From contig NZ_JAQQLA010000004.1 of assembly GCF_028548395.1 (NCBI RefSeq), positions 558,001-622,000 of the forward strand: DNA of 64,000 nt. Reading direction: 5' to 3'. Shown in pieces: positions 54,209-62,930 of the stretch; the stretch's first letter is position 1; each line of letters opens with the position of its first letter. Made by a program: the position numbers and the translations under genes. Under the pieces are notes generated by a model. That model saw only the letters and a program-made list of their open reading frames with translations, did not search any database and was not told the origin of the DNA. This DNA comes from Vogesella indigofera. Its GTDB lineage: Bacteria > Pseudomonadota > Gammaproteobacteria > Burkholderiales > Chromobacteriaceae.

Positions 54209-55828
54209 TTAGTGCTTGATGATGTACAGGTCCTTGCTGCGGTAGCGGTCCATCGGATTCTTGGTGGTGTAGCCGCCAACGTAGGATTTCACCAGCCGCG
54301 GTACGGTGTACTGCAGCAGCGGGATCATCGGGTAGTCATCCATGATCATCTTGGTGGCCTGGGTCAGCAGCTGCTTGCGCTGGGCCGGATTCTGCGCCTG
54401 GTTGCCCTGCTTGATCAGCGCTTCGGCCTTCGGATTGCAGTTGAAGTTGTCGTTCTGCTCGGAGCCGCACTGCACCAGGGTCAGGAAGGTGCTGGCGTCG
54501 TTATAGTCGGCCACCCAGCCGTTGCGGCCGATCTGGTATTCACCGTCATGGCGCTTCTTCAGCAGCACCTTGAATTCCATGTTTTCCAGCTCGGTGTTGA
54601 GACCCAGCTTGGTCTTCCATTCCGAGGCGGCGAAGATCGCCATCTTCTTGTGGTATTCACTGGTGTTGTAGCTGAACTTGACCTTGCTGCCCGGCTTCAC
54701 GCCGGCGGCGGCCAGCAGCTTCTTGGCTTCGGCCACGCGCTGTGCCATCGGCCATTTCGCCCAGTCGTAGCTGGTCACGTCGGCGCCGCTGGTGCCACGC
54801 ACGATGGCGCTGTAGGCCGGAACCTGGCCATCGGCCGTGATCTTGGTGGCGAGGATGTCACGGTCGATGACCATGTTCAGCGCCTTGCGCACGCGCACGT
54901 CCTTCATCACCGGGTCCTTGTGGTTCAGACCGTAGTAACGCAGGCCCAGCATCGGCGCGTTGCGGATGTCTTTCGGCAGCTCTGCCTTGTACTTCTCGTA
55001 GGTGCCTGGTGGCAGCTGGTACACCCAGTCGTTTTCACCGGACAGGAACATCTTCACGTCGGCAAAACCGTCTTCGATCGGCAGGTAGGTGACGCGGGTC
55101 AGCTGCACGTTCTTGTTGTCCCAGTACTGCGGGTTCTTGGCCAGTACCACCTTGCTGTTGACCTGCCACTCCTTCAGCACGAAGGCGCCGTTGCTGACCA
55201 TATTGCCCGGCTTGACCCAGTCCTTGCCGAACTTGTCGATGGCCGCTTTCGGTACCGGTCCCAGCTGGCCGTTGGACACCACTTCCGGCAGGAAGGCTAC
55301 CGGGTACGGGGTCTTGATTTCGAGGGTGAACTTGTCCAGCGCCTTGACGCCTACCTCGGCGACCGGCTTCTTGCCTTCGGCGGCTTCAACGCCGTTGAGC
55401 AGGAAGGCGCCGTAGGTGGTGGCGTAGGTGGAGGCGGTCTTCGGATCGAGGAAACGACGAATACCATAGACAAAATCATCAGCGGTCACGCTGGAGCCGT
55501 CCGACCATTTCGCGTTCTTGCGCAGGGTGAATACCCAGGTGGTCGGATCTTTCTGCTTCCAGGATTCGGCCACACCCGGCACGACGCGGCCTTCGTTGTC
55601 GGTGGCGGTCAGGCCTTCGAACAGGTCACGGACGAGGTTGTTGGCACCCACCGACTCGGCGATGGCCGGATCCAGCGATTCCGCTTCGGAACCGTTGTTG
55701 CGCACGATTTCCTGCTTGGCGGCCAGCGGGGTACCGGCTGGTACCTTGGCGGCAAACGCGGCGCCGGATACGCCCAGGCCTAGGGCAACGGAAGCTGCCA
55801 ACACACTGATTGTCATGGTTTTTTTCAT
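54209..55828 (-). CDS. oppA: Oligopeptide-binding protein OppA
   Basis: 539 residues, periplasmic SBP_bac_5 protein. The signal peptide MKKTMTISVLAASVALGLGVSGAAFA is cut before A-K. Family marks: QEIVRNNGSEAESLDPAIAESVGANNLVRDLFEGLT, VVPGVAESWKQKDPTTWVFTLRKNAKWSDGSSVTADDFVYGIRR, LGLRYYGLNHKDPVMKDVRVRKALNMVIDRD and the EYQIGRNGWVADYNDASTFL ligand region. It captures peptides of two to five residues for OppBCDF. A promoter candidate lies at 55914-55942. Confidence 0.95.
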   Translation of the reverse strand: MKKTMTISVLAASVALGLGVSGAAFAAKVPAGTPLAAKQEIVRNNGSEAESLDPAIAESVGANNLVRDLFEGLTATDNEGRVVPGVAESWKQKDPTTWVFTLRKNAKWSDGSSVTADDFVYGIRRFLDPKTASTYATTYGAFLLNGVEAAEGKKPVAEVGVKALDKFTLEIKTPYPVAFLPEVVSNGQLGPVPKAAIDKFGKDWVKPGNMVSNGAFVLKEWQVNSKVVLAKNPQYWDNKNVQLTRVTYLPIEDGFADVKMFLSGENDWVYQLPPGTYEKYKAELPKDIRNAPMLGLRYYGLNHKDPVMKDVRVRKALNMVIDRDILATKITADGQVPAYSAIVRGTSGADVTSYDWAKWPMAQRVAEAKKLLAAAGVKPGSKVKFSYNTSEYHKKMAIFAASEWKTKLGLNTELENMEFKVLLKKRHDGEYQIGRNGWVADYNDASTFLTLVQCGSEQNDNFNCNPKAEALIKQGNQAQNPAQRKQLLTQATKMIMDDYPMIPLLQYTVPRLVKSYVGGYTTKNPMDRYRSKDLYIIKH

Positions 55829-55913
55829 ATTCTCCTGCTCTCCTTGAAACGACGAGGGCCAACCCCAGGCTGGCCCTCAGCACGATATGGATACAATACG
55901 CAAAGGCGAGGCA

Positions 55914-55942
55914 ATTATGCCCAGCCATAAAGTGCGCCACAA
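55914..55942 (-). promoter_or_regulatory. Sigma-70-type promoter candidate for oppA
   Basis: On the minus strand TTGTGG (55942-55937), a 17-base spacer, CATAAT (55919-55914). Each differs from consensus by one or two bases. The expected start is near 55907, giving a leader of about 78 bases with a GAGGGCCA/TGGCCCTC stem (55854-55878). Confidence 0.5.
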
Positions 55943-56045
55943 GCACTAAAACATGAACTAGCCACCACGACAAGCAAAAAGCGTGGCATTTCTTTCACAG
56001 AATTCGAGCAGAAACACCACATTTATGCCAAGGCATGAGCCTTAC

Positions 56046-57077
56046 TCATGCCAGGCATTTCCAAAACACATGCTCGCCGGCGCGCAGCGGCACCAGCGTG
56101 TCGTTGCCGTAGGCGATTTCCGCCGGCACCTGCCAGCTTTCCTTCACCAGAGTGATGGTGTCGCTGTTGCGCGGCAGGCCGTAGAACGCCGGGCCGTTGA
56201 AGCTGGCGAACGCCTCCAGCTTGTCCAGCGCACCGGCGGCTTCGAACGCCTCGGCGTACAGCTCGATGGCGGCATTGGCGGTGTACATGCCGGCGCAGCC
56301 GCAGGCGTTTTCCTTGGTGTGGCGCGCGTGCGGCGCACTGTCGGTGCCGAGGAAGAACTTGTCGCTGCCGCTGGTCGCCGCCTTAAGCAGCGCCTCGCGG
56401 TGCCGCTCGCGCTTGAGCACCGGCAGGCAGTAATGGTGCGGACGGATGCCGCCGGTAAACAGCGCATTGCGGTTCATCAGCAGGTGGTGGGCGGTGATGG
56501 TGGCGGCAACGTTGGCCGCAGCGCCGGCGACGTACTCCGCCGCCTGTTGCGTGGTGATGTGCTCGAACACCACGCGCAGTTGCGGCAGGCGCTTCATCAG
56601 CGGCTCGAACACGGTATCGATGAACACCGCCTCGCGGTCGAACACGTCCACGGCAGGGTCGGTCACTTCACCGTGCACCAGCAGCGGCATGCCCACTTCG
56701 GCCATCGCCTCCAGAGCCGCCATCGCGTTGTTCACGTCGCGCACGCCGGCGTCGGAGTTGGTGGTGGCGCCGGCCGGGTACAGCTTGATGCCGTGCACGA
56801 AGCCGGACGCCTTGGCCTTGCGCACTTCTTCCGCCGTGGTGGTTTCGGTCAGGTACAGCGTCATCAGCGGCTCGAAGTGGCTGCCGGCCGGACGCGCAGC
56901 CAGGATGCGCTCGCGGTAGGCGGCGGCTGCCTCGACGGTGGTCACCGGCGGCTTCAGATTGGGCATGATGATGGCGCGGCCCATCTGGCGACAGGTATCC
57001 GGCAGCACCGCCGCCAGCGCCTCGCCATCACGGATGTGCAGGTGCCAGTCGTCGGGGCGGGTAATGGTCAGTTGCAT
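56046..57077 (-). CDS. pyrC: Dihydroorotase PyrC
   Basis: 343 residues, class II dihydroorotase. It cyclises N-carbamoyl-aspartate to dihydroorotate in pyrimidine synthesis. Zinc ligands: W-H-L-H-I-R-D-G at 11-18; carboxylated Lys in [13 protein letters not shown] near 98; later His in [14 protein letters not shown] and the catalytic Asp in [22 protein letters not shown] precedes ATG 57077. The TusA-like gene is 56 bp upstream on the same strand. A motif copy lies within at 56509-56520. Confidence 0.95.
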   Translation of the reverse strand: MQLTITRPDDWHLHIRDGEALAAVLPDTCRQMGRAIIMPNLKPPVTTVEAAAAYRERILAARPAGSHFEPLMTLYLTETTTAEEVRKAKASGFVHGIKLYPAGATTNSDAGVRDVNNAMAALEAMAEVGMPLLVHGEVTDPAVDVFDREAVFIDTVFEPLMKRLPQLRVVFEHITTQQAAEYVAGAAANVAATITAHHLLMNRNALFTGGIRPHHYCLPVLKRERHREALLKAATSGSDKFFLGTDSAPHARHTKENACGCAGMYTANAAIELYAEAFEAAGALDKLEAFASFNGPAFYGLPRNSDTITLVKESWQVPAEIAYGNDTLVPLRAGEHVFWKCLA

Positions 57078-57133
57078 GGCAAAACCTTTCTTGAATAAAA
57101 AGCGGGCGCCGCCGTGGCAACGCCGGTGGTGTC

Positions 57134-57364
57134 TTATTTGCGGCGGATCACCAGCAGGAAGCGGCCATCGTCGGTGGTGGACGACTCCAACAGCGCATTG
57201 CCGGTCTGGCGGCAAAAGGCCTCGAAATCCTTCGGCGCACCAGGATCGGTGGCGATGGCGGACAGCACCTGGCCGCTGCTCAGGCCGGCCAGCGCCTTCT
57301 TCGCGCGCAGGATCGGCAGCGGACAATTGAGACCGGACAGGTCGAGTTGAAGATCTGGCTGCAT
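57134..57364 (-). CDS. TusA-like sulfur-carrier protein
   Basis: 76 residues, SirA/TusA fold. The invariant C-P-x-P motif (L-N-C-P-L-P-I, Cys14) is present, and the protein opens [25 protein letters not shown]. These carry persulfide sulfur for tRNA thiolation or molybdenum-cofactor assembly. Which pathway it serves is unclear without partner genes; TusBCDE are not nearby. Confidence 0.9.
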   Translation of the reverse strand: MQPDLQLDLSGLNCPLPILRAKKALAGLSSGQVLSAIATDPGAPKDFEAFCRQTGNALLESSTTDDGRFLLVIRRK

Positions 57365-57452
57365 GAAAACTATCCCCTGCCATTACACGTTACAATGAAG
57401 CGATCTATTTTAAGGTGCGCCGGCAGATTGCCCAAGTGCGCAATACCATTAT

Positions 57453-58226
57453 ATGTGTGTGATCGCCCTCGCCTACCAGACCGCCGCCTGCGGGCCGCTG
57501 CTGGTGGCGGCCAACCGTGACGAGTATTACGCCCGCCCCACCGCGGCGCTGGATTTCTGGCGCCCGGAGCATCCGGACGTGCTTGGTGGCCGCGACCTGC
57601 AGGCCGGCGGCAGCTGGCTGGCGATGGACGTGCGCGGCCGCTTTGCCGCCGTCACCCACATCCGCGAGGGCCACGCCCGCAGCGCGGCGCGCTCGCGCGG
57701 CGAGCTGGTCAAGCGCTTTGTCAGCGGCAACGAATCGGCGCTGGAATTCGCCGCCTGGCTCAAGGCCGAGCACGGCCAGTTCGCGCCGTTCAACCTGCTG
57801 TTCGGCGAGATCCGCAACCTGTTGCACTTCAACAGCCGCAGCGGCATGCTCAACCGGGTGCCGCCGGGCATCCATGTGCTGTCCAATGCCGACATGAACA
57901 GCCGCTGGTTCAAGTGCGAACAGCTGCGCGCAAAGCTGCAGCAACAGACACGGCCACCGGCGGAGAACGACATCCTGCGCTGGCTGAGCGACCCGACCCC
58001 GGCGCCGGTGGAACAATTGCCCAATACCGGCGTCGGCCTGGCGCTGGAAAAAATGCTGTCGCCGGTGTTCATCAACGGTCGCGACTACGGCACTCGCGCC
58101 TCGTCGGTGCTGATGCTGAACGCGCGCGGCGAATTAAGCTTTACCGAAGTCAGCTGGGGACTGGGCGGCCGTGAAAGCGGTCGCCGTCGCCAGACCATGC
58201 GCCTCACTCCCAACAGGAACTCATGA
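57453..58226 (+). CDS. NRDE (TANGO2-like) family protein
   Basis: 257 residues. The start M-C-V-I-A-L-A-Y and LVAANRDEYYARPTAALDFW hold the family N-R-D-E motif (21-24). GGRDLQAGGSWLAMDVRGRFAAVTHIRE and GTRASSVLML are also typical; the N-terminal Cys2 hints at an Ntn-hydrolase-like fold. The function is not settled (links to haem or acyl-CoA metabolism have been proposed for eukaryotic relatives). It overlaps the next gene by four bases. The Ala-Ala-Asn of ANRDE is encoded by a partial motif at 57507-57516. Confidence 0.85.
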   Translation: MCVIALAYQTAACGPLLVAANRDEYYARPTAALDFWRPEHPDVLGGRDLQAGGSWLAMDVRGRFAAVTHIREGHARSAARSRGELVKRFVSGNESALEFAAWLKAEHGQFAPFNLLFGEIRNLLHFNSRSGMLNRVPPGIHVLSNADMNSRWFKCEQLRAKLQQQTRPPAENDILRWLSDPTPAPVEQLPNTGVGLALEKMLSPVFINGRDYGTRASSVLMLNARGELSFTEVSWGLGGRESGRRRQTMRLTPNRNS

Positions 58227-58762
58227 TCGTGAAATACCTTGCCCCTGCCCTTGTCATCGCCGTTGCGGCCAACCTTGCACTGGCCGGCGCCCTGGGTAAA
58301 GACCGCCCAGTCCAAAGCAAGCAGAACTGGTACGAGGAAGAAGCCCCGTGGCAGGAAGCCAGCGTGCCGCTGATCGACTATCCAGCCAGCTTCGACTGGC
58401 GCGAGATCGAGATGCCAGGCGAGGTCAAACAGCGCGTGTTCATCGACGCCGGCTCGATCCAGCTCGGCAGCGATGGCGTCACCCGTTTCAGCCTGCGCCA
58501 GCTGAGCAGCAAGGGCGCGGAGAACATCAGCCGTGAAGGCGCGCACTGCAACGAGCGCAGCCTGCGCAGCTACGGTTTTGCCGACACCGAGGGCAAGCGC
58601 TGGATCGAGTCGACCAAGGCCAAATGGCAGAAGGCCAGCTTTGGCGATCCTTTCCGCCAGACCATGCTGAAGAACCTGTGCCCGGACGGCCTGGCGCCAC
58701 GCAGCGCCGAAGCGCTGCTCGCCAACCTGAACAAGCCGGACGCCAGACCGCGCAAAAAGTAA
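58223..58762 (+). CDS. CNP1-like exported protein
   Basis: 179 residues. The signal peptide MIVKYLAPALVIAVAANLALAGA includes Ala-Ala-Asn-Leu from a perfect motif copy (58263-58276). The mature part (FDWREIEMPGEVKQRVFIDAGSIQLGSDGVTRFSLRQLSSKGAENISREGAHCNERSLRSYGF) matches the betaproteobacterial CNP1-like family (periplasmic or outer-membrane; reported in neisserial relatives). Two Cys (near 112 and 152) could pair. Function unknown. It starts within the NRDE stop (ATGA) and is followed by an EamA gene 12 bp on, forming a three-gene operon. Confidence 0.78.
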   Translation: MIVKYLAPALVIAVAANLALAGALGKDRPVQSKQNWYEEEAPWQEASVPLIDYPASFDWREIEMPGEVKQRVFIDAGSIQLGSDGVTRFSLRQLSSKGAENISREGAHCNERSLRSYGFADTEGKRWIESTKAKWQKASFGDPFRQTMLKNLCPDGLAPRSAEALLANLNKPDARPRKK

Positions 58763-58774
58763 ACGGATGCCGCC

Positions 58775-59680
58775 ATGACCGCCTCAGCCACCACCCTGTC
58801 GCCCGGCCACAAGCTGCTCGGCCCCGCCCAGATCCTGCTCTCCGCGGTGGCCTTCGGCGCGATGGCGATCTTTGCCAAGCAGGCTTACGCCGACGGTGTC
58901 AGCACCGGCAGCCTGCTGTTCCTGCGCTTCCTGGTGGCCGGGCTGCTGTTGCTGCCGTTGGTGCTGTTGCGACGGCTGCCGTGGCCGCGCGGTCGCAGCC
59001 TGCTGACGCTGATCGCGATGGGCGCAGTCGGCTACGCCGGCATGTCGGCCTGTTATTTCAATGCGCTGCACTACGCCTCGGCCGGCACCGTGGCGCTGCT
59101 GCTGTACCTGTTCCCGGTGATCGTGATCCTGCTCTCCAGCCTGCTCGGCGAGCCGCTGACCCGACGCCGCCTGCTGGCACTGCTGCTGGCGCTGGGCGGG
59201 CTGGCGGTCACCATCGGACTGGAGTGGTCGACCTCGCTGCGCGGCCTGCTGCTGGGGCTGGGCGCGGCGCTGATCTACGCGCTGTACATCCTGGCCGGCA
59301 GCCGCCTGCGCGAGCGCGGCCACCCGCTCGCGGCCGCCTGCGTGGTGACGCTGTCGGCGGCCCTGTGCAATGGCATCGTGGTCAGCCTGCAGGGGCTGCA
59401 GCCGCCGGCGAGCGGTAGCGGCGTGCTGGCCATTGCGCTGATCGCGCTGATTTCCACCGTGATTGCCATCGCGCTGTTCCTGGCCGGGCTGGAAAAAACC
59501 GACGCCACCCAGGCCTCGCTGCTGTCGACGGTGGAACCGGTGGTCACCGTGCTGCTGGCGGCGGTGTTCCTGCATGAAGCCGTCACCCTGTCGCAGCTGG
59601 CCGGCGGCGCGCTGATCCTAGCGGCGGTGGTGGTAATCAGCCGCGAACGCAAGCCGGCGGAGCTGACGCTCACCGAATAA
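58775..59680 (+). CDS. EamA/DMT family transporter
   Basis: 301 residues, ten transmembrane helices in two EamA halves (about 14-145 and 160-290). LSAVAFGAMAIFAKQAYADGVSTGSLLFLRFLVAGLLLLPLVL opens the first; ALIYALYILAGSRLRERG and EKTDATQASLLSTVEPVVTVLLAAVFLHEAVT mark the second. Members move metabolites or amino acids; the substrate is unknown. It is the third gene of the NRDE-CNP1-EamA run and ends about 95 bp before psd. Confidence 0.88.
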   Translation: MTASATTLSPGHKLLGPAQILLSAVAFGAMAIFAKQAYADGVSTGSLLFLRFLVAGLLLLPLVLLRRLPWPRGRSLLTLIAMGAVGYAGMSACYFNALHYASAGTVALLLYLFPVIVILLSSLLGEPLTRRRLLALLLALGGLAVTIGLEWSTSLRGLLLGLGAALIYALYILAGSRLRERGHPLAAACVVTLSAALCNGIVVSLQGLQPPASGSGVLAIALIALISTVIAIALFLAGLEKTDATQASLLSTVEPVVTVLLAAVFLHEAVTLSQLAGGALILAAVVVISRERKPAELTLTE

Positions 59681-59775
59681 CCCGCGGCCCGCCGCGCGCG
59701 GCAGCACGGTTTTTCCCGCCGGCCGCGGCGGCACCGGTATAATCTGCCGCTGTTTTTTCGAATTAGGGTGTCATC

Positions 59776-60621
59776 GTGTCCGATCGTCTTGCCGTATTGC
59801 CGCAATACCTGCTGCCCAAGCAGGCGCTGACCGCCTTTGCCGGCCGGGTTGCCAATGCCCGTGGCGGCGAGCGCACCACGCGGCTGATCCGCTGGTTCGT
59901 GCGCCGTTACCAGGTCAACATGGCGGAAGCAGCCAATCCGGACATCGCCAGCTACGACACCTTCAATGCCTTCTTCACCCGCGCGCTGCGCGACGGCGTG
60001 CGGCCGCAGGCGGACGCGGCGCTGACCTGCCCGGTGGACGGCGCCATCAGCCAGTTCGGCCACATCGCGCAGGACCAGATCTTCCAGGCCAAGGGCCACC
60101 ACTACTCCACCACCGCACTGCTCGGCGGCGACGCCAGCCTGGCGGCCCAGTTCGCCGATGGCCAGTTCGCCACCATCTACCTCAGCCCGCGCGACTACCA
60201 CCGCATCCACATGCCGTGCGACGGCACGCTGCAGCGCATGATCTACGTGCCCGGCGCGCTGTTCTCGGTCAACCCGACCACCGCACGCGGCGTACCCGGC
60301 CTGTTCGCCCGCAACGAGCGCGTGGTGTGCGTGTTCGACACCGCCCACGGCACTATGGTGCTGACCCTGGTCGGCGCCACCGTGGTCGGCAGCATGGCCA
60401 CCAGCTGGCACGGCGTAGTCAATCCGCCGCGTCGCAGCGAGGTCACCGAGTGGTCCTACGCCGGCCAGGACATCACCCTCAAGCAGGGTGAGGAAATGGG
60501 TCGCTTCCTGCTCGGCTCCACCGTGGTGCTGCTGTTCCCGCAGCACAGCATGACGTTCAACCCGGCCTGGCTGCCGAGCAAGCCGGTACGCCTGGGCGAG
60601 GCGATGAGCACGCCGCGCTAA
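59776..60621 (+). CDS. psd: Phosphatidylserine decarboxylase proenzyme
   Basis: 281 residues from a GTG start preceded by TAGGG. It makes phosphatidylethanolamine at the inner membrane. The proenzyme cuts itself at the L-G-S-T motif (near 248-251: GRFLLGSTVVLLFP) to form the pyruvoyl cofactor. NAFFTRALRDGVRP, CPVDGAISQFG, YLSPRDYHRIHMPCDG and VGATVVGSMATSWHG are intact. With dgkA and the LplT fusion it gives the window three phospholipid genes at separate sites. Confidence 0.95.
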   Translation: MSDRLAVLPQYLLPKQALTAFAGRVANARGGERTTRLIRWFVRRYQVNMAEAANPDIASYDTFNAFFTRALRDGVRPQADAALTCPVDGAISQFGHIAQDQIFQAKGHHYSTTALLGGDASLAAQFADGQFATIYLSPRDYHRIHMPCDGTLQRMIYVPGALFSVNPTTARGVPGLFARNERVVCVFDTAHGTMVLTLVGATVVGSMATSWHGVVNPPRRSEVTEWSYAGQDITLKQGEEMGRFLLGSTVVLLFPQHSMTFNPAWLPSKPVRLGEAMSTPR

Positions 60622-60637
60622 GACGACCAGCCCAATG

Positions 60638-60674
60638 CAAAACCGCGCGGCGATCACTCGCAGCGCGGTTTTTC
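60638..60674 (+). terminator. Intrinsic terminator of psd
   Basis: AAAACCGCGC / GCGCGGTTTTT stem with a 14-base loop, 17 bases after psd; the T run ends right before a motif copy (60676-60688) that touches the lpxC stop. Confidence 0.85.
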
Positions 60675-60687
60675 ATGCGGCCAACCT

Positions 60688-61602
60688 TCAGACCACGTCG
60701 GGCAGGCGGTGGAAGCTGGACGGCACGTCGTGCTCGTCGCCGAAGCTGACGAACTCCCACGCCTCCGGGGTATCCAGCAGCACGCGCAACAGCTTGTTGT
60801 TGAGCGCATGGCCGGACTTGTGGCCGCTGAAGGCGGCGATCAGCGGATGGCCGACGATGTACAGGTCACCGATGGCATCGAGGATCTTGTGGCGCACGAA
60901 CTCGTCCGGAAAACGCAGCCCTTCCGGGTTGAGCACGTACTCGTCGTCGATCACGATGGCGTTGTTGAGGTTGCCGCCGCGGCCAAGACCGTGGCTGCGC
61001 ATGTACTCGACCTCGTGCATGAAGCCGAAGGTGCGCGCGCGGCTGATTTCGTCGATGTAGGAACGGTTGGCGAAATCGATGTGCACCGTCTGCGGCGCAC
61101 GGTTGAACGCCGGATGGTTGAACTCGATCGACAGCTCGACACTGAAGCCGTCGTGCGGTGCCAGTCGCACCCACTTGTCGCCTTCCACCACCTCGACCAG
61201 CTGCTTGACGCGGATGAAGCGCTTCGGCTGCGCCTGATCGACGATGCCGGCGCTTTGCAACAGGAAGATGAACGGCGCGGCGGAGCCATCCATGATGGGC
61301 ATCTCCGCCGCGGTGACGTCGATCAGCAGGTTATCGATGCCCAGCCCTGCAAAAGCGGACATCAGGTGTTCGATGGTGCCGATACGCACGCCGGTCTCGG
61401 AGACCAGCGTCGAGGAGAGGCGCGTATCGTTCACCAGCGAAGGATGCACTTTGACACTGACCGGCTCGGGCAGGTCGGTACGGCGAAACACGATACCGGT
61501 GTCGGGCGCCGCCGGGTTCAGGGTCAGCTTCACCCTTTCCCCCGAATGCAGGCCAACGCCGGTCGCGCTGATCGCTTTTTTCAAGGTGCGCTGCAAAATC
61601 AT
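60688..61602 (-). CDS. lpxC: UDP-3-O-acyl-N-acetylglucosamine deacetylase LpxC
   Basis: 304 residues. A zinc enzyme, the first committed step of lipid A synthesis. Opening [21 protein letters not shown]; zinc His in [12 protein letters not shown] (near 78) and [35 protein letters not shown] (His and Asp ligands near 235-264). [16 protein letters not shown] is conserved. ATG 61602 is preferred to the GTG just before it. The stop overlaps the end of a motif copy. Last of ftsA-ftsZ-lpxC. Confidence 0.96.
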   Translation of the reverse strand: MILQRTLKKAISATGVGLHSGERVKLTLNPAAPDTGIVFRRTDLPEPVSVKVHPSLVNDTRLSSTLVSETGVRIGTIEHLMSAFAGLGIDNLLIDVTAAEMPIMDGSAAPFIFLLQSAGIVDQAQPKRFIRVKQLVEVVEGDKWVRLAPHDGFSVELSIEFNHPAFNRAPQTVHIDFANRSYIDEISRARTFGFMHEVEYMRSHGLGRGGNLNNAIVIDDEYVLNPEGLRFPDEFVRHKILDAIGDLYIVGHPLIAAFSGHKSGHALNNKLLRVLLDTPEAWEFVSFGDEHDVPSSFHRLPDVV

Positions 61603-61697
61603 CACATGCTTTCAAGCCGTTACAGTGACACCGATTCTAGCACAGCTCACGCTAGTACTTTATTGATTGACCGGATACCGACTATAGGTCTGCGCTA

Positions 61698-62882
61698 TCA
61701 GTCCGCCTGCTTGCGCAGGAAGGCCGGGATGTCGAACGACTCGCTGACCGACGGATCGGAGAAGTCGGCGGCACCGGTGGCACGGCGGTTGCGGCTACGC
61801 ATCACGGCCGGGGTGTTGCCCAGCTCGTTGTAGTCCACTTCCATCGCGATATTGTCGGTGCCGGTCTTCACGATCTTGATATATTCCGGGCGCTCGTCAC
61901 GGCTGGTCTGCGGCTTCTGGCCCAGGCCGGTCGCGATCAGTGTCACGCGGATGGTGTCTTCCGGCATGTCTTCCACTTCGGCGGTACCGAACTTCACCTG
62001 TGCATCATCGTCGGCGTACTGGCGGATGATGGACATGATTTCGCGGTATTCGCTCATTTTCAGGCAACCCGGCGCGGTGGAGATGTTCACCAGTACGCCA
62101 CGGGCACCTTCCAGCGTGATGTTGTCCAGCAGCGGGCTGGCCACGGCCTGTTCGGCGGCGACACGGGCACGGTCGATGCCGGAGGCAAAGGCGGAACCCA
62201 TCATCGCCAGACCCATTTCGCCCATTACCGCACGCACGTCGGCAAAGTCGACGTTGATCAGGCCGGGGCAGGTAATCACTTCCGAGATCCCGGCGACGGC
62301 GCCCTTGAGCACGTCGTCGGCGGCGCGGAAGGCGTCGCGCATCGACACGTCGTCACCCAGCACGTCCATCAGCTTCTCGTTCGGGATCACGATCAACGAA
62401 TCGACATGCTTCTTCAGCAGCTCGATGCCGTCGTTGGCGACGCGCATGCGCTTGCCTTCGTGATCGAACGGACGCGTCACCACGCCGACGGTGAGGATGC
62501 CCATTTCCTTGGCCACTTCCGCCACCACCGGTGCGGCGCCGGTGCCGGTACCGCCGCCCATGCCGGCGGTCACGAACACCATGTTGGCGCCGCGCAGCAT
62601 CTCGGCGATGCGTTCGCGGTCTTCCAGCGCGGCGCTGCGGCCAACTTCCGGATTGGCACCGGCACCCAGACCGCGGGTCAGGTTGTTACCCAGCTGCAGC
62701 TTTTGCGCGGCCTTGTTGCGCTTCAGCGCCTGGGCATCGGTGTTGGCGCAGATGAATTCCACGCCGTTCACCAGATTGTCGATCATGTTGTCGATGGCGT
62801 TGCAGCCGCCACCACCCACACCGATCACCTTGATCACCGCCTCGGAGGCGGTTTCCTGCATTACTTCGAATACCATGCTCAT
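61698..62882 (-). CDS. ftsZ: Cell division protein FtsZ
   Basis: 394 residues, tubulin-like GTPase forming the division ring. [18 protein letters not shown] at 17-34, the tubulin loop [10 protein letters not shown] near 106-115, T7 loop [22 protein letters not shown], and the C-terminal peptide [11 protein letters not shown] that binds FtsA. AGGAGAG is seven bases before ATG 62882, which decides between two near starts. Lies between ftsA and lpxC as in most proteobacteria. Confidence 0.97.
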   Translation of the reverse strand: MSMVFEVMQETASEAVIKVIGVGGGGCNAIDNMIDNLVNGVEFICANTDAQALKRNKAAQKLQLGNNLTRGLGAGANPEVGRSAALEDRERIAEMLRGANMVFVTAGMGGGTGTGAAPVVAEVAKEMGILTVGVVTRPFDHEGKRMRVANDGIELLKKHVDSLIVIPNEKLMDVLGDDVSMRDAFRAADDVLKGAVAGISEVITCPGLINVDFADVRAVMGEMGLAMMGSAFASGIDRARVAAEQAVASPLLDNITLEGARGVLVNISTAPGCLKMSEYREIMSIIRQYADDDAQVKFGTAEVEDMPEDTIRVTLIATGLGQKPQTSRDERPEYIKIVKTGTDNIAMEVDYNELGNTPAVMRSRNRRATGAADFSDPSVSESFDIPAFLRKQAD

Positions 62883-62930
62883 TTTTTCTCTCCTGTTAAA
62901 AGATGAGCGAACCCGAGACCCTGGTCATGC